The notes under the pieces: generated by a model
Told to the model about the DNA's origin: nothing
The model's database searches: none
What the model saw: only the letters and a program-made list of their open reading frames with translations
Shown: positions 33,719 to 44,310 of the stretch, one piece after another
How the letters are laid out: each line of letters opens with the position of its first letter
How positions within the stretch are numbered: position 1 is the first letter of the stretch
Source of the DNA: Macrothele yani
Taxonomy: Eukaryota; Arthropoda; Arachnida; Araneae; Macrothelidae
DNA: 64,000 nucleotides
Direction: 5' to 3'
Assembly: GCA_039090855.1 (NCBI GenBank)
Contig: CM077010.1
Coordinates: 49,618,905-49,682,904, forward strand
Made by a program: the position numbers and the translations under genes

Positions 33719-34529
33719 TACTCAAACTAGTATAACTATATTAATAATCCGAAATTTCTTGGCGTACAATACAGAAGAGACTTTCCAAGCTTTTGCACAT
33801 CAACCACATGGCTTTTTTCAAGGAAGCCATCTGGTTAAAAACGCGCTCAAGAGAATGAACTTCGGTGTCGGCATAAGGTCTCCGGCATCTTCATATACGA
33901 TGCTTAAGAGAAAAGTTAACAAGTCCCCTCTTCTCAATGAGGCAAGTGTTTATGCCATCTCACTAAAATATCCGGACGGCCTCAGCCGATACTACATCGG
34001 AATGACCAAACGTTCGTTTGGAATTAGAATCAGCGAACATAAAAGGGATAGAAGAGACGAAAAAAAACAAACAAACATTGCCCTATCAAGAGAAGTCAAG
34101 TTCAAGTCCGCCGATCCTATATGTAGTGATGCAAAGAAATTAGCTTCATACTCCACACCCAAATCTACTGCCATTCGCGAAACCTTGGAAATCTTGACCA
34201 GCTGCGAGGCTTGCAATGATAGCGTCTCTCTGGAGATGCCACGTATTTGGAATCAATTCTTCAAATATTGCTGAGTTTTCTATCATAGTACCGCGTGCCC
34301 AACCAACGTGACATCATTTCTTCGAAATATCACGTTTGCTCCTATTCATTTATTGTCTAGTCAAGTCACCGCGTTCAAAATGTTGAAACATTCTATGATC
34401 CAGTTTGCAGCTAGCTGTCTACCTTCCTTGAAAAAGCCATCTGGTTGATGTGCGAAAGCTTGAAAAGTCTTATTTGTATTCTACGCCAAGAAATTTCGGA
34501 TTATTAGTGTAGTTATACTATTTTGAGTA
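33719..34529 (+). mobile_element. Penelope-like element fragment with inverted ends
   Basis: About 110 bp at 33719-33835 is repeated in inverted orientation at about 34429-34529: TACTCAAA..TAGTATAACTA, CGAAATTTCTTGGCGTA, CATCAACC(A)GATGGCTTTTT. Inverted terminal repeats around a GIY-YIG reading frame are a known arrangement of Penelope-like elements (pLTRs). The reverse-transcriptase part is missing. Confidence 0.65.
33759..34274 (+). CDS. GIY-YIG endonuclease domain of a Penelope-like element
   Basis: 171 open codons; the first 40 or so read through the inverted repeat and are probably not native. The domain starts near residue 65 with VYAISLKY (GIY-like strand), then RYYIGMTKRSFGIRISEHKR, which contains the YIG-like YIG and the conserved Arg and His-Lys-Arg of the family. 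A C-terminal helix region with RETLEILTSC and the end MPRIWNQFF fit the linker seen after Penelope endonuclease domains. It nicks DNA for target-primed reverse transcription in complete elements. Here it has no RT partner. Probably a relic, though this piece is open. Confidence 0.65.
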   Translation: MAYNTEETFQAFAHQPHGFFQGSHLVKNALKRMNFGVGIRSPASSYTMLKRKVNKSPLLNEASVYAISLKYPDGLSRYYIGMTKRSFGIRISEHKRDRRDEKKQTNIALSREVKFKSADPICSDAKKLASYSTPKSTAIRETLEILTSCEACNDSVSLEMPRIWNQFFKYC

Positions 34530-35301
34530 ATACAAAACACATGAACCATCACACATGCAAATACAAATGTTATACAATAATAATATACATATAATACAAA
34601 GTACAAATACAGAAGTAGTAATACAAAAACTCATATAACAATACAAATAGTACCACGTATAGTACCAAACACTTATGCAAGCATCTGTAGTGCAGCATAG
34701 CAGGGAGCCAGGGGAAAAGGCTACTGTAAGCCTGACGAACCCCTGGTACCCTAATAAAAAATAGAAATGCCAAGTCAAGAAATTAACCTCCTATAGAACT
34801 GCATTTACATTATCACAATTGTATATAGTCAAGCCATAAACAAATTAACTATATATCAAGTATTTCCTTAGCTCTCTTTTAAATGAAGCATAATTAACTA
34901 TTGATCTAATATAAATCGGCAACCCGTTCCAGAGTCGAGGGCAAGTAGCCTTGATAATATAGTATATCGCATTTGTCCGAGCTCAGGGGATCCCCATATC
35001 GGTATATCCACGAGTGTGATAAGCATGTGTAGGACGATACACAGTATTAGATTTAAATGCATAGATACGCTCATGCTTCATTCAGACAATATCTTCAGAC
35101 AACATAAGTCTGAAGATGTACAGCTTCTCAAAAATCAGTAACTTATAACGGTGGAACAGGCTGTCCACATTTTCTGATTGATTTAACAAACGAACAAATT
35201 TTGTTTTTGAAAAGTAAAAATTCTATTAATATTTCCCCTAGTTGTCATTCCCCAAGATAAAAGATTTTTTTGTTTGATGTTGCATCCTTTGCAAGTGAAG
35301 T

Positions 35302-37315
35302 ATGCCTCGGAGAAATGTTCGGAAGCAATTTGAGCAGTTGGAGGAGTTCGAGAGGCGTCGGGCTCCGGGAAGCGGGATGGTCTTATCGCCGTATTGCGCA
35401 CCATACCGATCGTGCTATAACAAAGTAAATTTCTCCGTCATTTCTGTTCACGCCAGGATTCGAACCCGGATCCCCTCATTCCGGAATAAGTCACTCTACC
35501 AATTGAGCTACGCGGACGTTTATTCTGATTGCTATCTGGCTTTATGTCGTGTGCGTCCTGCTGGCAGGTACGTCACATCTCCCCCCCCCGAAAGAGGGCC
35601 GGGGGCATGGCCCACGGGTCAGCCGTGACCATGAATCGTTGCAGGCAGCCATCCGCTGTAGAACGTGCACTTGAGAACTCCCAGTCAATCTGCTGTGTGG
35701 AATGCAACATCACACATTTTTATTTTTCGAAGCGCTGGAGAAGGGATTCTCTGATTTTTCCTATCTCGCGGTGTGGAAATAACATCACACCAATGCGAGA
35801 TTTTGAACGGTCGGGTCATCCGGATAGTTCGGGCGCCATTATAACGAAGTAAATTTCTCCGTCATTTCTGTCCACGCCAGAATTCGAACCCGGATCCCCT
35901 CATTCCGGAATAAGTCACTCTACCAATTGAGCTACGCGGACGTTTGTTCTGACTACTATCTGCCTTTATGTCGTGTGCGTCCTGCTGGCAGGTACGTCAC
36001 ATCGCCCCCCCAAGGAGGGCCGGGTTCGAATCCTGGCGTGGACAGAAATGACGGAGAAATTTACTTCATTATAATGGCGCCCGAACTATCCGGATGACCC
36101 GACCGTTCAAAATCTTACAATGGTGTGATGTTATTTCCACACCGCGAGATAGGAAAAATAAGAGAATCCCTTCTCCAGCACTTCAGAAAAAAAAAATAAT
36201 AAGGGGGAGATGTTGTAACGTACCAGGAGATGTGACGTATCTGCCAGAAGGACGCACACGACACAAAGGCAGATAGGAATCAGAATAAAATGTCCGCGTA
36301 GCTCAATTGGTAGAGTGACTTATTCCGGAATGAGGGGATCCGGGTTCGAGCCCCGGTGCGGATAAAAATGACGGAGAAATTTACTTCGTTATAGTGCGGA
36401 TATCACCATAGCACGCTGTTGGCGGCAGTGGATGGAACAAGATACGCAGCAACGACAGGAAGGGTCTGGGAGACCTAGACGAACAACGGAGAGAGAAGGG
36501 ACCAACTGGTAGTCCGACATGCGCGGAGTAACCAAACAGCCACGACTGCGGATATTCAGCGAGCAGTAGTGCTCTCCATGCATCGTCCGATTAGTGCCAG
36601 CATCATTGTCAGACGGCTGCACGACGTAGGACTACATGCACGCAGACCGTTACGACGACTGCCCTTAACACCATTGCATCGTCGCCAAAGACTGCAATGG
36701 TTGCGAGCCAGACTGTCATGGAGCCACTCAGAACGGCAGCGGGTGATCTTCAGTGACGATTCCCGCTTTTGTCTTGGAGGTGACGACCAACGAATACGTG
36801 TGTGGAGGCACCGTGGTCAGCGCCAAGATGAACGGTTTGTGGTCGAGCGTCACACGTCGAGAAGGCCTGGTGTCATAGTGTAGGATGCAATTGTCTACGA
36901 TGCCAGATCACCTTTGGTGTTCGTTACAGGCACTTTGACAGCACAAAGTTACATTAATGAGGTCATGCAACCAGTAGCCCTATCTTTACCAAACGCTCAC
37001 TCCGGTGCGATTTTCCAACAAAACAACGCTCGTCCGCATACTGCTACTGTCTCGGAAGCTTGCCTTCAAACCACAAACACTCTGCAATGGCCAACCGCAT
37101 CGCCAGACCTGTCGCCGATTGAAAATGCGTGGGATGCTATTAACGCGCTATCCACACTCCAGCCATATCACACAATCTGCAGGAAGTGCGTGCGAAAATT
37201 CAAGCTGCATGGAACGGCTTATCGCATGACACCATTCGGAACCTGAACAACTCCATGACGAGATGTCTGGCATACTGTGTGAGCAAACATGGCGGCCCGA
37301 CGCCAGGCTGAGAGA
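35302..37315 (+). pseudogene. Tc1-family transposase split by a TRIM dimer
   Basis: Exon-like piece 1 is 35302-35415 (MPRRNVRKQFEQLEEFERRR start). Piece 2 resumes at 36398. The reading frame joins precisely if the 978-bp insert and one copy of GTGC are removed. Downstream, a frameshift near 36498 and a stop near 36882 (TAG in VIV-stop-DAI) occur. DDE core: FSDDSRFCLG retains the first Asp. The second site reads FQQNNARPH, so the catalytic Asp is replaced by Asn. The Glu is in PDLSPIENAWD. The end is near 37310. The element was already decaying or has decayed since. A TIR-like TCTGACAATGAGTGTA near 37456 may be its right end; I did not find a left partner. Confidence 0.8.
35416..36393. mobile_element. 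Inverted dimer of the tRNA-LTR TRIM
   Basis: Order along the plus strand: minus LTR 35416-35577, minus interior 35578-35839, minus LTR 35840-36001, a short purine-tract side sequence, truncated plus LTR from box B (about 36021-36073), plus interior 36074-36213, plus LTR 36214-36393. Primer-binding sites TGGCGCCCGAAC occur at the inner LTRs on both strands (complement at 35827-35838; plus at 36075). The whole composite, not each half, is flanked by GTGC (35412-35415 and 36394-36397). The left interior carries about 120 bp not present in the other copies. Confidence 0.85.
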
Positions 37316-37329
37316 CACTGCTTATTATT

Positions 37330-38525
37330 GGCGTGCAGCTCAATAAATATCGCCCGTATGAGTCTCAATGTTTAATTTCTTGTTCCTGGTAACCTTTACC
37401 TTCCTCCCGAATAGCCTTGCCATCTCCGATACGTCCTTCTGGGCGCAACTATTGTTTCTGACAATGAGTGTACGTACATTAAGCTTATGCACAATAAAGA
37501 AAATTTTGCGTGCTTTTTCAATTGCTGACCGCTGAATAAACCTGAATATAATAATTAACTAAACAACTCATGGTGTAGAGAATTTTAAGAAGGCATTGTC
37601 TGACGCCTAGTGTTAGGCAAAAACAGAGAAATGTTAGATCGTAATGCATAACTGCGCAGTTGTCTGTCTGCACCTCGCAAATCAGGAACAGAGCCCACAG
37701 CAACCAAGCCAAGAAACTTCGCCTCCAACGAGCAAAATTCCACGCCCGATAACCACCCCCGCAGCCCCTGGGGACGATTGAAACATCCATGGAAGCTGCA
37801 GCTCGCCTCATGAAAAACTCAACTTTTAACTCCTTTCCGTTCATTAAGCATACCACTGTACCAGCAATAACCAACCCATGATGCCTTTAACAATAAATAT
37901 TATTTGTTCCTATCTTATCTCTCTTGCAGAAGTACCAAAGGAACTGCGTAAAATCCAAAGGATAGGATATCCGTTAGATCTCCTTCCGGGTAGACTGGGG
38001 TGTCCGTTGACCGCTGTTAAGAGGTTTTATTGTTCGGAGGTTATCGTTAATGTAATCCTATGGAAGCATTTCAGTACCAACCAAAATTTACCGTTGCTCG
38101 AAGGTTACCGTTGTTGGGAGGTGTCCGTTAATGAAGGTTTTACTGTAGCACGCTCATCCATTCCATAGTTCAGTGTCGCCTCTCTATGCACCATTCCCGA
38201 CAGTGGGCCCTCTGATGTGGAAGCAATACTGGCGTCTCTCCCTACCGCTCACGTCGTTATATATCTTTTGGGTGGACACCTCTGAACCCGGAGCAGATAT
38301 TAAGTTCCAGCAGGTCAGTCATTATCGTGAATCGGTCGCGAACAAACCCTTTCGCTTCTTTCCTATTGCGTAAAAGCAACGTTACACTATGCAGCAATTT
38401 TTCGTGAGATAATACGCAGCTCTTGCAAATTAACGATTCTCTGCTAACCAATGGAACACAGGTGTCGCATTGGCCTATTCGTGACATATTCAGAGGTTTT
38501 TAAACAAACACAGCCAACCTTAAAA
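37330..38525. other. Mostly unassigned; possible element end near 38147
   Basis: 37980-38147 contains two near repeats of GTGTCCGTT and GAGGTT and ends GAAGGTTTTACTGTA, a terminus type seen in small DNA transposons. I could not find its partner. The rest shows nothing. Confidence 0.3.
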
Positions 38526-38529
38526 CTCC

Positions 38530-38757
38530 TCGTCGTTCCAGTGGCGTAGTGGTCTAAGTGATGGATTCTGATGATTCGTCCGAGATGGGTGCGGGTTCGA
38601 ATCCCGGTGAGGCATGGATGTTGTGTTTGTCTTGCGGCACTGGCTTTTTCCCCTTTCCTGGAGCCAGTGGCCCTAAATTAGGGATTGGCGACTGCTTACA
38701 ACCCATCGAGTTGCTCACGGTGGTTGTTAAACCTTAAACCAAAAAAGAAAAAAAAAG
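38530..38757 (+). repeat. SINE A
   Basis: CGTCGTTCCAGTGGCGTAGT start, B-box GGTTCGAATCC, body CCCTAAATTAGGGATTGGCG, A-rich tail. Confidence 0.85.
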
Positions 38758-39097
38758 TCTGCTTCATTGTGAGGCGAGCTGGTTCGTGCACTGTCTTTAT
38801 ACACTGTTTATCCGACCTTCATGTGACCGACTGCTGCGAAACTTTGATCATTTGCATATCTCAAGTAGCCCATTTCCTCGTGTGATTTGTATGTCGCTAC
38901 TTGAGCTCTTTCTCGGTGTTGCTGTTTCAATGTCGTGAAGTTCCATTTCTGAAATCCGAGGAAGCCATCCAACTATTTTGGTTTCCGTACCAATGTACTA
39001 GGGAATAAAAAATGTTCTCATCCTTTCGGTAGGTTTTACGAATAGTGCGCATCTAGATGCCTCAGTCTGAAGTCTTCCTCTTTTCTTCCTGTTTCAG

Positions 39098-39240
39098 TGT
39101 TTAGCTACCACATGAGCAACTTTCGTGGCTATGAGCAGTCGCCGGTCCCTAATTTAGACTCACTGGTTCCGGGGAAAGGAGAGAGCCAGCACCGTACGAC
39201 AAACACACCACGCATGCATCATTCGAGACTTCAACCAGGT
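39098..39240 (-). repeat. SINE A, truncated
   Basis: Reverse partial copy (TGGCTATGAGCAGTCGCCGG, GGAGAGAGCCAGCACCGTAC). The tRNA part is lost. Confidence 0.75.
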
Positions 39241-39599
39241 GTTTATCCAGGAATTTCATTTGGAAGGGATGCTGAAAAAGTTTGAGTTTTGAAAAGATTT
39301 GGGGAGGTGTTGGATAAAAGCAAATTTGGGGGAAACTCCGAAACTGGAGATCGAATTATAGCCGGAAATCTTTTCTTCCGAAAACTACAAGTGATTATTT
39401 TGTTCTTGCGATGCTTTGTATTTTAACACGGGTTACTGAAACAGTAGTAACTGATACTTTCACAAATTTAGTGCATGCTGAAAAGAATCAGTCTGCAAAA
39501 TCTACAACAGATTAAAACGGAGAGATTCATATATATTCATATCTAAATGTTTCGTGGTTGCAATGACGCCCCCCTCCTTTTTTTTTACGCTTTCCAGCC

Positions 39600-40134
39600 C
39601 TACTTTAAAGAAGCGTATATGCTCCAGCTTTGTCCGTCTGTCTGCCTGTCCGCACGATAACTTACGTAAAAATGGTTCGATTTCGATGAAATTTTAGTAT
39701 GTGGTAGGGATACAACCTGAGGACGAACCAAATTAAAAATGGACGAAATTGGGTCAAATGTCAGGACATAGGAGAGGGATCCATTCCATCGCCCTTATGC
39801 GTCATAGCTAAGGTAAAAATGCTTCGATTGCGACAAAGCTTTATCACGTTGTTCTGGAGGTATACTGAACCGGTTCTGTTGAATATAATCGAAATGAGGT
39901 CAAAGGTCACGGCACAGGAGCCAGATTTATTCCACAGCCATTATCCTCATAACTTGACTAAAAATGCTTGTATTGCAACAAAACTTTAGTATGTTGTTCC
40001 GGAGGTTTCCTGAACCTGTTCTGTTTAATATCATTGAAATGGGGTCAAAGGTCAGGGCACAGGAGCGGGATTTATTCCACAGCCATTATCCTCATAACTT
40101 GTCTAAAAATGCTTCTATTGCGACAAAACTGTAG
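39600..40134 (+). repeat. 145-bp dispersed repeat family, copy 1 (left part)
   Basis: Starts with a CTTTGTCCGTCTGTCTGCCT head. Units then repeat about every 145 bp, each with AAAATGSTTC..TTGCGACAAA, a GGTCAAAGGTCA core, GGAGCG(G/A)GAT and CCATTATCCTCATAACTT-like text. It continues at 42999 after a 2.86-kb insertion. Confidence 0.85.
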
Positions 40135-42998
40135 TTGGACGTGCTCTTTCGAGCTGCTCAATTTTCGCCCAGTTTGCTCGGTCAAAGAGCCCATTGCTCC
40201 CGACTTCTGTGTTCCGTGTGTGTATAAGGGTATGTGATACCTTTCCTGCTACTTTTCCGAGTCGGAAAGTACATATTTACTTCGAATTTTATCATAATAC
40301 AGTATTACCTGCCGACCACGCCCTACTGCGTTTCTGAAGTGTGCGCCCAAGTACATGTTCCAGTGCCTGCTGTTCCTTTCCTGTATACCCTGTTCAAGTA
40401 ATAGGCTGCCAGTAATTTTCCTAGCTACTTTTCAGCACCAGTAAGTGAATTTTATACCGATATTCCTTCATTTTTCATCTCGGTGGGTATGTTTACATCT
40501 GCCCATCGTGACTTGCCTTGACTTACTTCTGTCTTCTCTCCAGCGTTATATTCAGTTGCCTTCTGTGCTTATCTTCCTGTTATTTACACGCCTTCCCGTT
40601 TACGTCATCCTCTGATAGTGGTCCTTGGGTGACGTCATCGTTACTGTGCTCCATCTGTTTCTCGCCGTTCTTCTAGTGACGTCATTACCTCGCATCTTCC
40701 AATCGTCCGCCTTCTTCACGTGCTTTTTGCCATCTCCATCGTCTTATGCTCTCGAGATTGTGCTGCTTTGCTTTACAGTTTCTGATTTGTATTATGTCTA
40801 TACTGCTTTTCGTCTACCACTGACGCCTCCTCCGGATGTACTACTTGACAGTTCAACTCATGTCTCTTCGCCCGCAGTCACTGCGTTCCCTCGGATCCTC
40901 TCTCAACTGCTTTGGGTTTCCAGTTTTCTGGTACCGGCTTCGTTTTAACAGCTCATTTATTAGAGTCCTCGTCACCGGGGAAGTCTTTCTTCGCTTCTTT
41001 AACTCTCGGAGTAAAATATACCGCGCTTCCACATACTTAACTTATAGCTTACACTTCAGCACTCCAGATTGTTCCATCTGATGCCATCACTCACATTGCG
41101 CGAAAGCCTCGCTCGGTATTGGTTTATTTTTCTAATCCCGCTCAAGTTGAGTTGGTTCTTTCTTCTTCAATTTCAGTCGGCGACCAAAGTTTGTTCGCAA
41201 TTCCTCTTGCTTATTGCCCTACTCTCGTTAGTTTGTCTCCAGTTCCTCTTGAACTCTCTAACGATTTACTGCATTCTTTCCTTTCTCAATGTGGTTTAGT
41301 TATTGGCCCTATTAAAACTTTGCCTGCTGCTTCAGACGATCAAGAAATCGTCCCTATTATAGTTTTCGACGTCAAGCTCTCGTCGTTTTTCCTGACGAAC
41401 AGGCCATTGCTTCCTGTCCGACAGCTTTCCAAGTTATTTACGGTCCACACACTCGCACTGTCAATGTATTTACCGCCTATCATTGTTTTACTTGCAAATT
41501 GCCCGGTCACCGTAGTTTTCTTGTCCAACTCAGAATTTTTCGACTTCCATTCGCCCTTCTGCCTTGCCAGAATTGTGTGACTTTTCTTTATCATCCACAT
41601 CTTTGTCGATTTTTCCTTCTACATATATCGCAGCTTCCGGTTTTGAGTGGTTTGTTCCCGGCCCCTGATTCTTCTACTTCACGTGTTTCTCCGGAGAATA
41701 TTTTTCCTGATCATCTACTACCGACAGCTCTCCTGGATGTTCTCCCTTCTGTTACTATTACACCACTTTGCACGCCTCCATCGAGCCCGTCTTCTGCCCA
41801 GATCTTGTTGAAATGTCCTCAGTCACCCTCCCCGCTTTCATCTCCTGCTCATGTCTGTCCATTGTCTCCATGTACGACTGCGATCTCTACTTCTATGGTT
41901 TCGCTCTTCGTCTCCACGGAGCCAGCGTCTACCAGTTGCATTATATCTCCTGCTTCCTCACCGCCCCAGTGCAACTTCTCTGTTTCTGTGCCTCCAGATT
42001 CTACGTCATCTCATTTTCCTTTACCAACGGCTGATGTTGCTTCGTCTCCTGCTCGTCTCCTCCAGTCCTCACTCCTAGATGTTCCTGTTACAACTTCATG
42101 TTCACCATCGTGTTTCCTTCCAGCAAGTCTATTTTCTACACGGCCCTCCACTGACAGCCCTGTAGTGTCTTCTCGGTTGCAATTGTCTTCTGTTGATGTC
42201 TCCATTCGGCCTTTTTCTCTAGACACTTCTGCTTCGCCAACTCCTGAGTCGCCGGACGAAGATCCTACTCCGCCTCTGATCAGCTCTCTCATGCCGATCG
42301 TTTCTGTGAGTTCTTCACTCACAGCAACTCTTGTCATGTCCATTGAACCTGCATCCTCCGACTCACAGTGTGCTCATTTGCCTTCTGACATGTCATCTTC
42401 CTTTACAGCCGTTCCTGTCGTCCTTCCATCAGCTTAAGCCACTGTTCCTGCCTCATCGATTGTTCCTGCCAGTGCTCCTACACCTGTGCTTCATCATGCT
42501 CCATTGTTGCATTCCTCGACTTCTGTTGATAGTACTTCACTTACTTGTCCATCTTCTACGGCTCGACGTTCCCGACGGCGGCGTAAGTCTCTTGCTTCAG
42601 ATCGTCCTTCACAACAAGACTTCGCTTCTTATGGTGATTATTACCGCGCTTATGAGCGTTGGGTGAAACGTGCTATGTATAAATATCCAGACTTCTCCTA
42701 CCAATATTCACTAACACCAGTTCCTTATTATTCCAGTATCTTCCAGAGTGTGAGTCCTTAGACTCCCGCTTGACTTTTGCCATGCCTAATGTCCTGTGTA
42801 TTTCATGTTCCTCAAAATATCACTCTGTTTAAGAGAGTGGTCTGTGCGCCCACAGTTCTTTTTTTCTTATGTTTTGTTCTCCTCAATGCCTCAAGCGTAA
42901 GCCTGTGGTTTTGTTCACGTCTTTTTTAGCCTTTTGCCCATGTTATATGCCCCCGTTTTATTGTACACTATTAGTTGTCTAATAAAGTCATATTGAAA
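40135..42998 (+). mobile_element. ORF1-only retroelement with 13-bp TSD
   Basis: Inserted in the 145-bp repeat with duplications GACAAAACTGTAG (40122-40134) and GACAAAACTATAG (42999-43011). It ends with AATAAAGTCATATTGAAA, holding an AATAAA signal but no long poly(A). It carries one gag-like gene and no reverse transcriptase. The long duplication indicates target-primed insertion. Confidence 0.7.
41119..42761 (+). pseudogene. Gag/ORF1-like protein with CCHC-type knuckle remnants
   Basis: An upstream part (VYFSNPAQVELVLSSS, PTLVSLSPVPLE) is in one frame. Near 41340 the frame moves to one with RRQALVVFPDEQ, then CFTCKLPGHR and a second CQNC...H..C cluster. This order, an RNA-binding-like region followed by zinc knuckles, is typical of ORF1 proteins of non-LTR elements. 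The last Cys of the first knuckle is missing. A Ser/Thr/Pro-rich stretch (about 41640-42440), one in-frame stop at 42435, and a basic end with TARRSRRRRKSLASDR and YERWVKRAMYKYPDF follow. Assignment as gag is from layout; no enzymatic domain is present. Confidence 0.5.
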
Positions 42999-43500
42999 GA
43001 CAAAACTATAGTGTGTTGTTCCGGAGGTATATTGAACCGGTTCTGTTGAATATCATCGAAATTGGGTCAAAGGTCAGGACACAGGAGCAAGATTTATTCC
43101 ACAGCCATTATCCTCATAACTTGACTAAAAATGCTTCTAATTAATAAAAACCACTTAAAACAGTACTAGTGATCCGATTTTCTTGGCGTAGAATATAAAT
43201 TAAAGTTTCCAAGCTTTGGCACATCAACTAGATGGCTTTTTTATTCTACGCCAAGAAATTTGGATCACTAGTACTATTTTAAAAAGGCTTCTATTGCTAC
43301 AAAACTTTGTTATGTTGTTCTTGAGCTATACTGAATCAATTCTGTTTAATATAATCGAAATGGGGTCAGAGGTCAGGGCACAGGAGCGAGATTTATTCCA
43401 CAGCCATTATCCTCATAACGTGAGTAATAACTTGAGTAATGATTTCTGGTATGTTGGAAAGCGTATCATAATCAGTGCATTGCATGATGTTACAAACGTG
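42999..43500 (+). repeat. 145-bp dispersed repeat family, copy 1 (right part)
   Basis: Continues the repeat cut at 40134, with GGGTCAAAGGTCAGGACACA near 43055 and a variant GGTCAGAGGTCA near 43367. Ends with the family's terminal text CATAATCAGTGCATTGCATG near 43485. Contains a Penelope-type foldback at 43158-43280. Confidence 0.8.
43158..43280. repeat. Penelope-type foldback, short
   Basis: Inverted arms GTACTAGTGATCCGATTTTC / complement and CTTGGCGTAGAAT / ATTCTACGCCAAG enclose CACATCAACTAGATGGCTTT. The same text occurs in the ends of the Penelope-like element at 33.7 kb, so this is a coding-free derivative. Confidence 0.75.
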
Positions 43501-43697
43501 TTTTTTTATTGGAAGTTTGACAACCACTATGAGCAACTCAAGGAGTTACAAGCAGTCACGTTCCCTAATTTAGGGCTACTGGTTCCAGGGAAGGAGAGAA
43601 CCAGCACCGTAAGATAAACACAACATCCATGCCCTACCGGGATTCAAACCCGGGCCCATGTCGGAAGAATGGTCAGGAGCCAGCGCTTAGACTGCGG
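43500..43697 (-). repeat. SINE A, diverged
   Basis: Reverse copy directly after the repeat end (GGAAGTTTGACAACCACTAT; CCGGGATTCAAACCCGGGCC). Confidence 0.75.
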
Positions 43698-43748
43698 CAG
43701 AAATGACTGACTTTTATGCATTTGCTGTAAAGAAAACACATGAGACTG

Positions 43749-43958
43749 CTAAAATAGTACGCTAGTAATACGAATTTATTGGCATAAATTAGAAATCAAA
43801 GTTCGGAAGCTTTCGCATATCAACCAGATGGCTTTTTTAAGGAAGATAGATAGCAAATACAATCTGAATAATAGAACGCTTCAGCAATTGTTGAAAATAA
43901 TAATTCAACAATTATTTCTACGCCAATAAATTCGGGTTACTAGTAATCGCATTTATAT
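43749..43958. repeat. Penelope-type foldback, longer
   Basis: Arms AAAATAGTACGCTAGTAATA / complement around 43749 and 43958, with CATATCAACCAGATGGCTTT inside and a second small hairpin TTGTTGAA...TTCAACAA. Related to the 33.7-kb element ends. Confidence 0.7.
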
Positions 43959-44081
43959 GGTGTAAAATTCCTTGTGTTACTGTTTATTTTGTGTTATTAT
44001 TAGGCTGCTATGCACATAGATTATAGTTGAAAATGCTTAATGTACATGCTAACTGCTAGTGACAACTGGACTATATAACAG

Positions 44082-44298
44082 CCGCCCCGGTGGCGCAGTG
44101 GCCTAAGAGATGGCCTCTGATCATTCGTACGAACGGGGTCCGGGTTCGAATCCCGGTGAGGCTTGGATGTTGTGTTTGTCTTACGGCACTGGCTCTCTCC
44201 CTTCCCTGGAACCAGTGACCCTAAATTAGGGACGGGCGACTGCTTATAGCTCATTGAGTTGCTCACGGTGGTCGTTAAACCTCCAATCAACAACAACA
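44082..44298 (+). repeat. SINE A with CAA tail and 12-bp TSD
   Basis: Duplication ACTATATAACAG at 44070-44081 and 44299-44310. The tail is CAACAACAAC instead of poly(A). B-box GGTTCGAATCC is intact. Confidence 0.92.
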
Positions 44299-44310
44299 AC
44301 TATATAACAG

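Larger units (their letters stand above)
33476..35060 (-). pseudogene. CR1/L2-like LINE 3' end, interrupted
   Basis: On the minus strand, 34980-34848 reads CPRLWNGLPIYIRSI followed by VNYASFKRELRKYLIYS and a stop. The LWN-LP-xIR-xxx-SFK-xxL-KxxL pattern is the conserved C-terminus of CR1/L2/Jockey-type ORF2 proteins. The 3' UTR continues leftward to a tail of AATTCAATTCAATT at 33476-33495, a microsatellite end typical of CR1/L2 elements. A Penelope-like element (33719-34529) sits inside the 3' UTR. Only the last part of the LINE is present. Confidence 0.75.

Noticed and set aside
36290..36362. Possible functional tRNA gene with GGTTCGAGCCC
   Set aside because: It lies inside a TRIM LTR and shares the distorted anticodon arm of the family.
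40625..41081. Membrane-like hydrophobic ORFs
   Set aside because: Overlapping frames in the 5' part of the ORF1-only element; hydrophobicity follows from pyrimidine-rich sequence.
41499..42437. 312-codon Ser/Pro-rich secreted or mucin-like protein
   Set aside because: The frame continues a gag-like ORF with CCHC remnants inside an element with target-site duplications.
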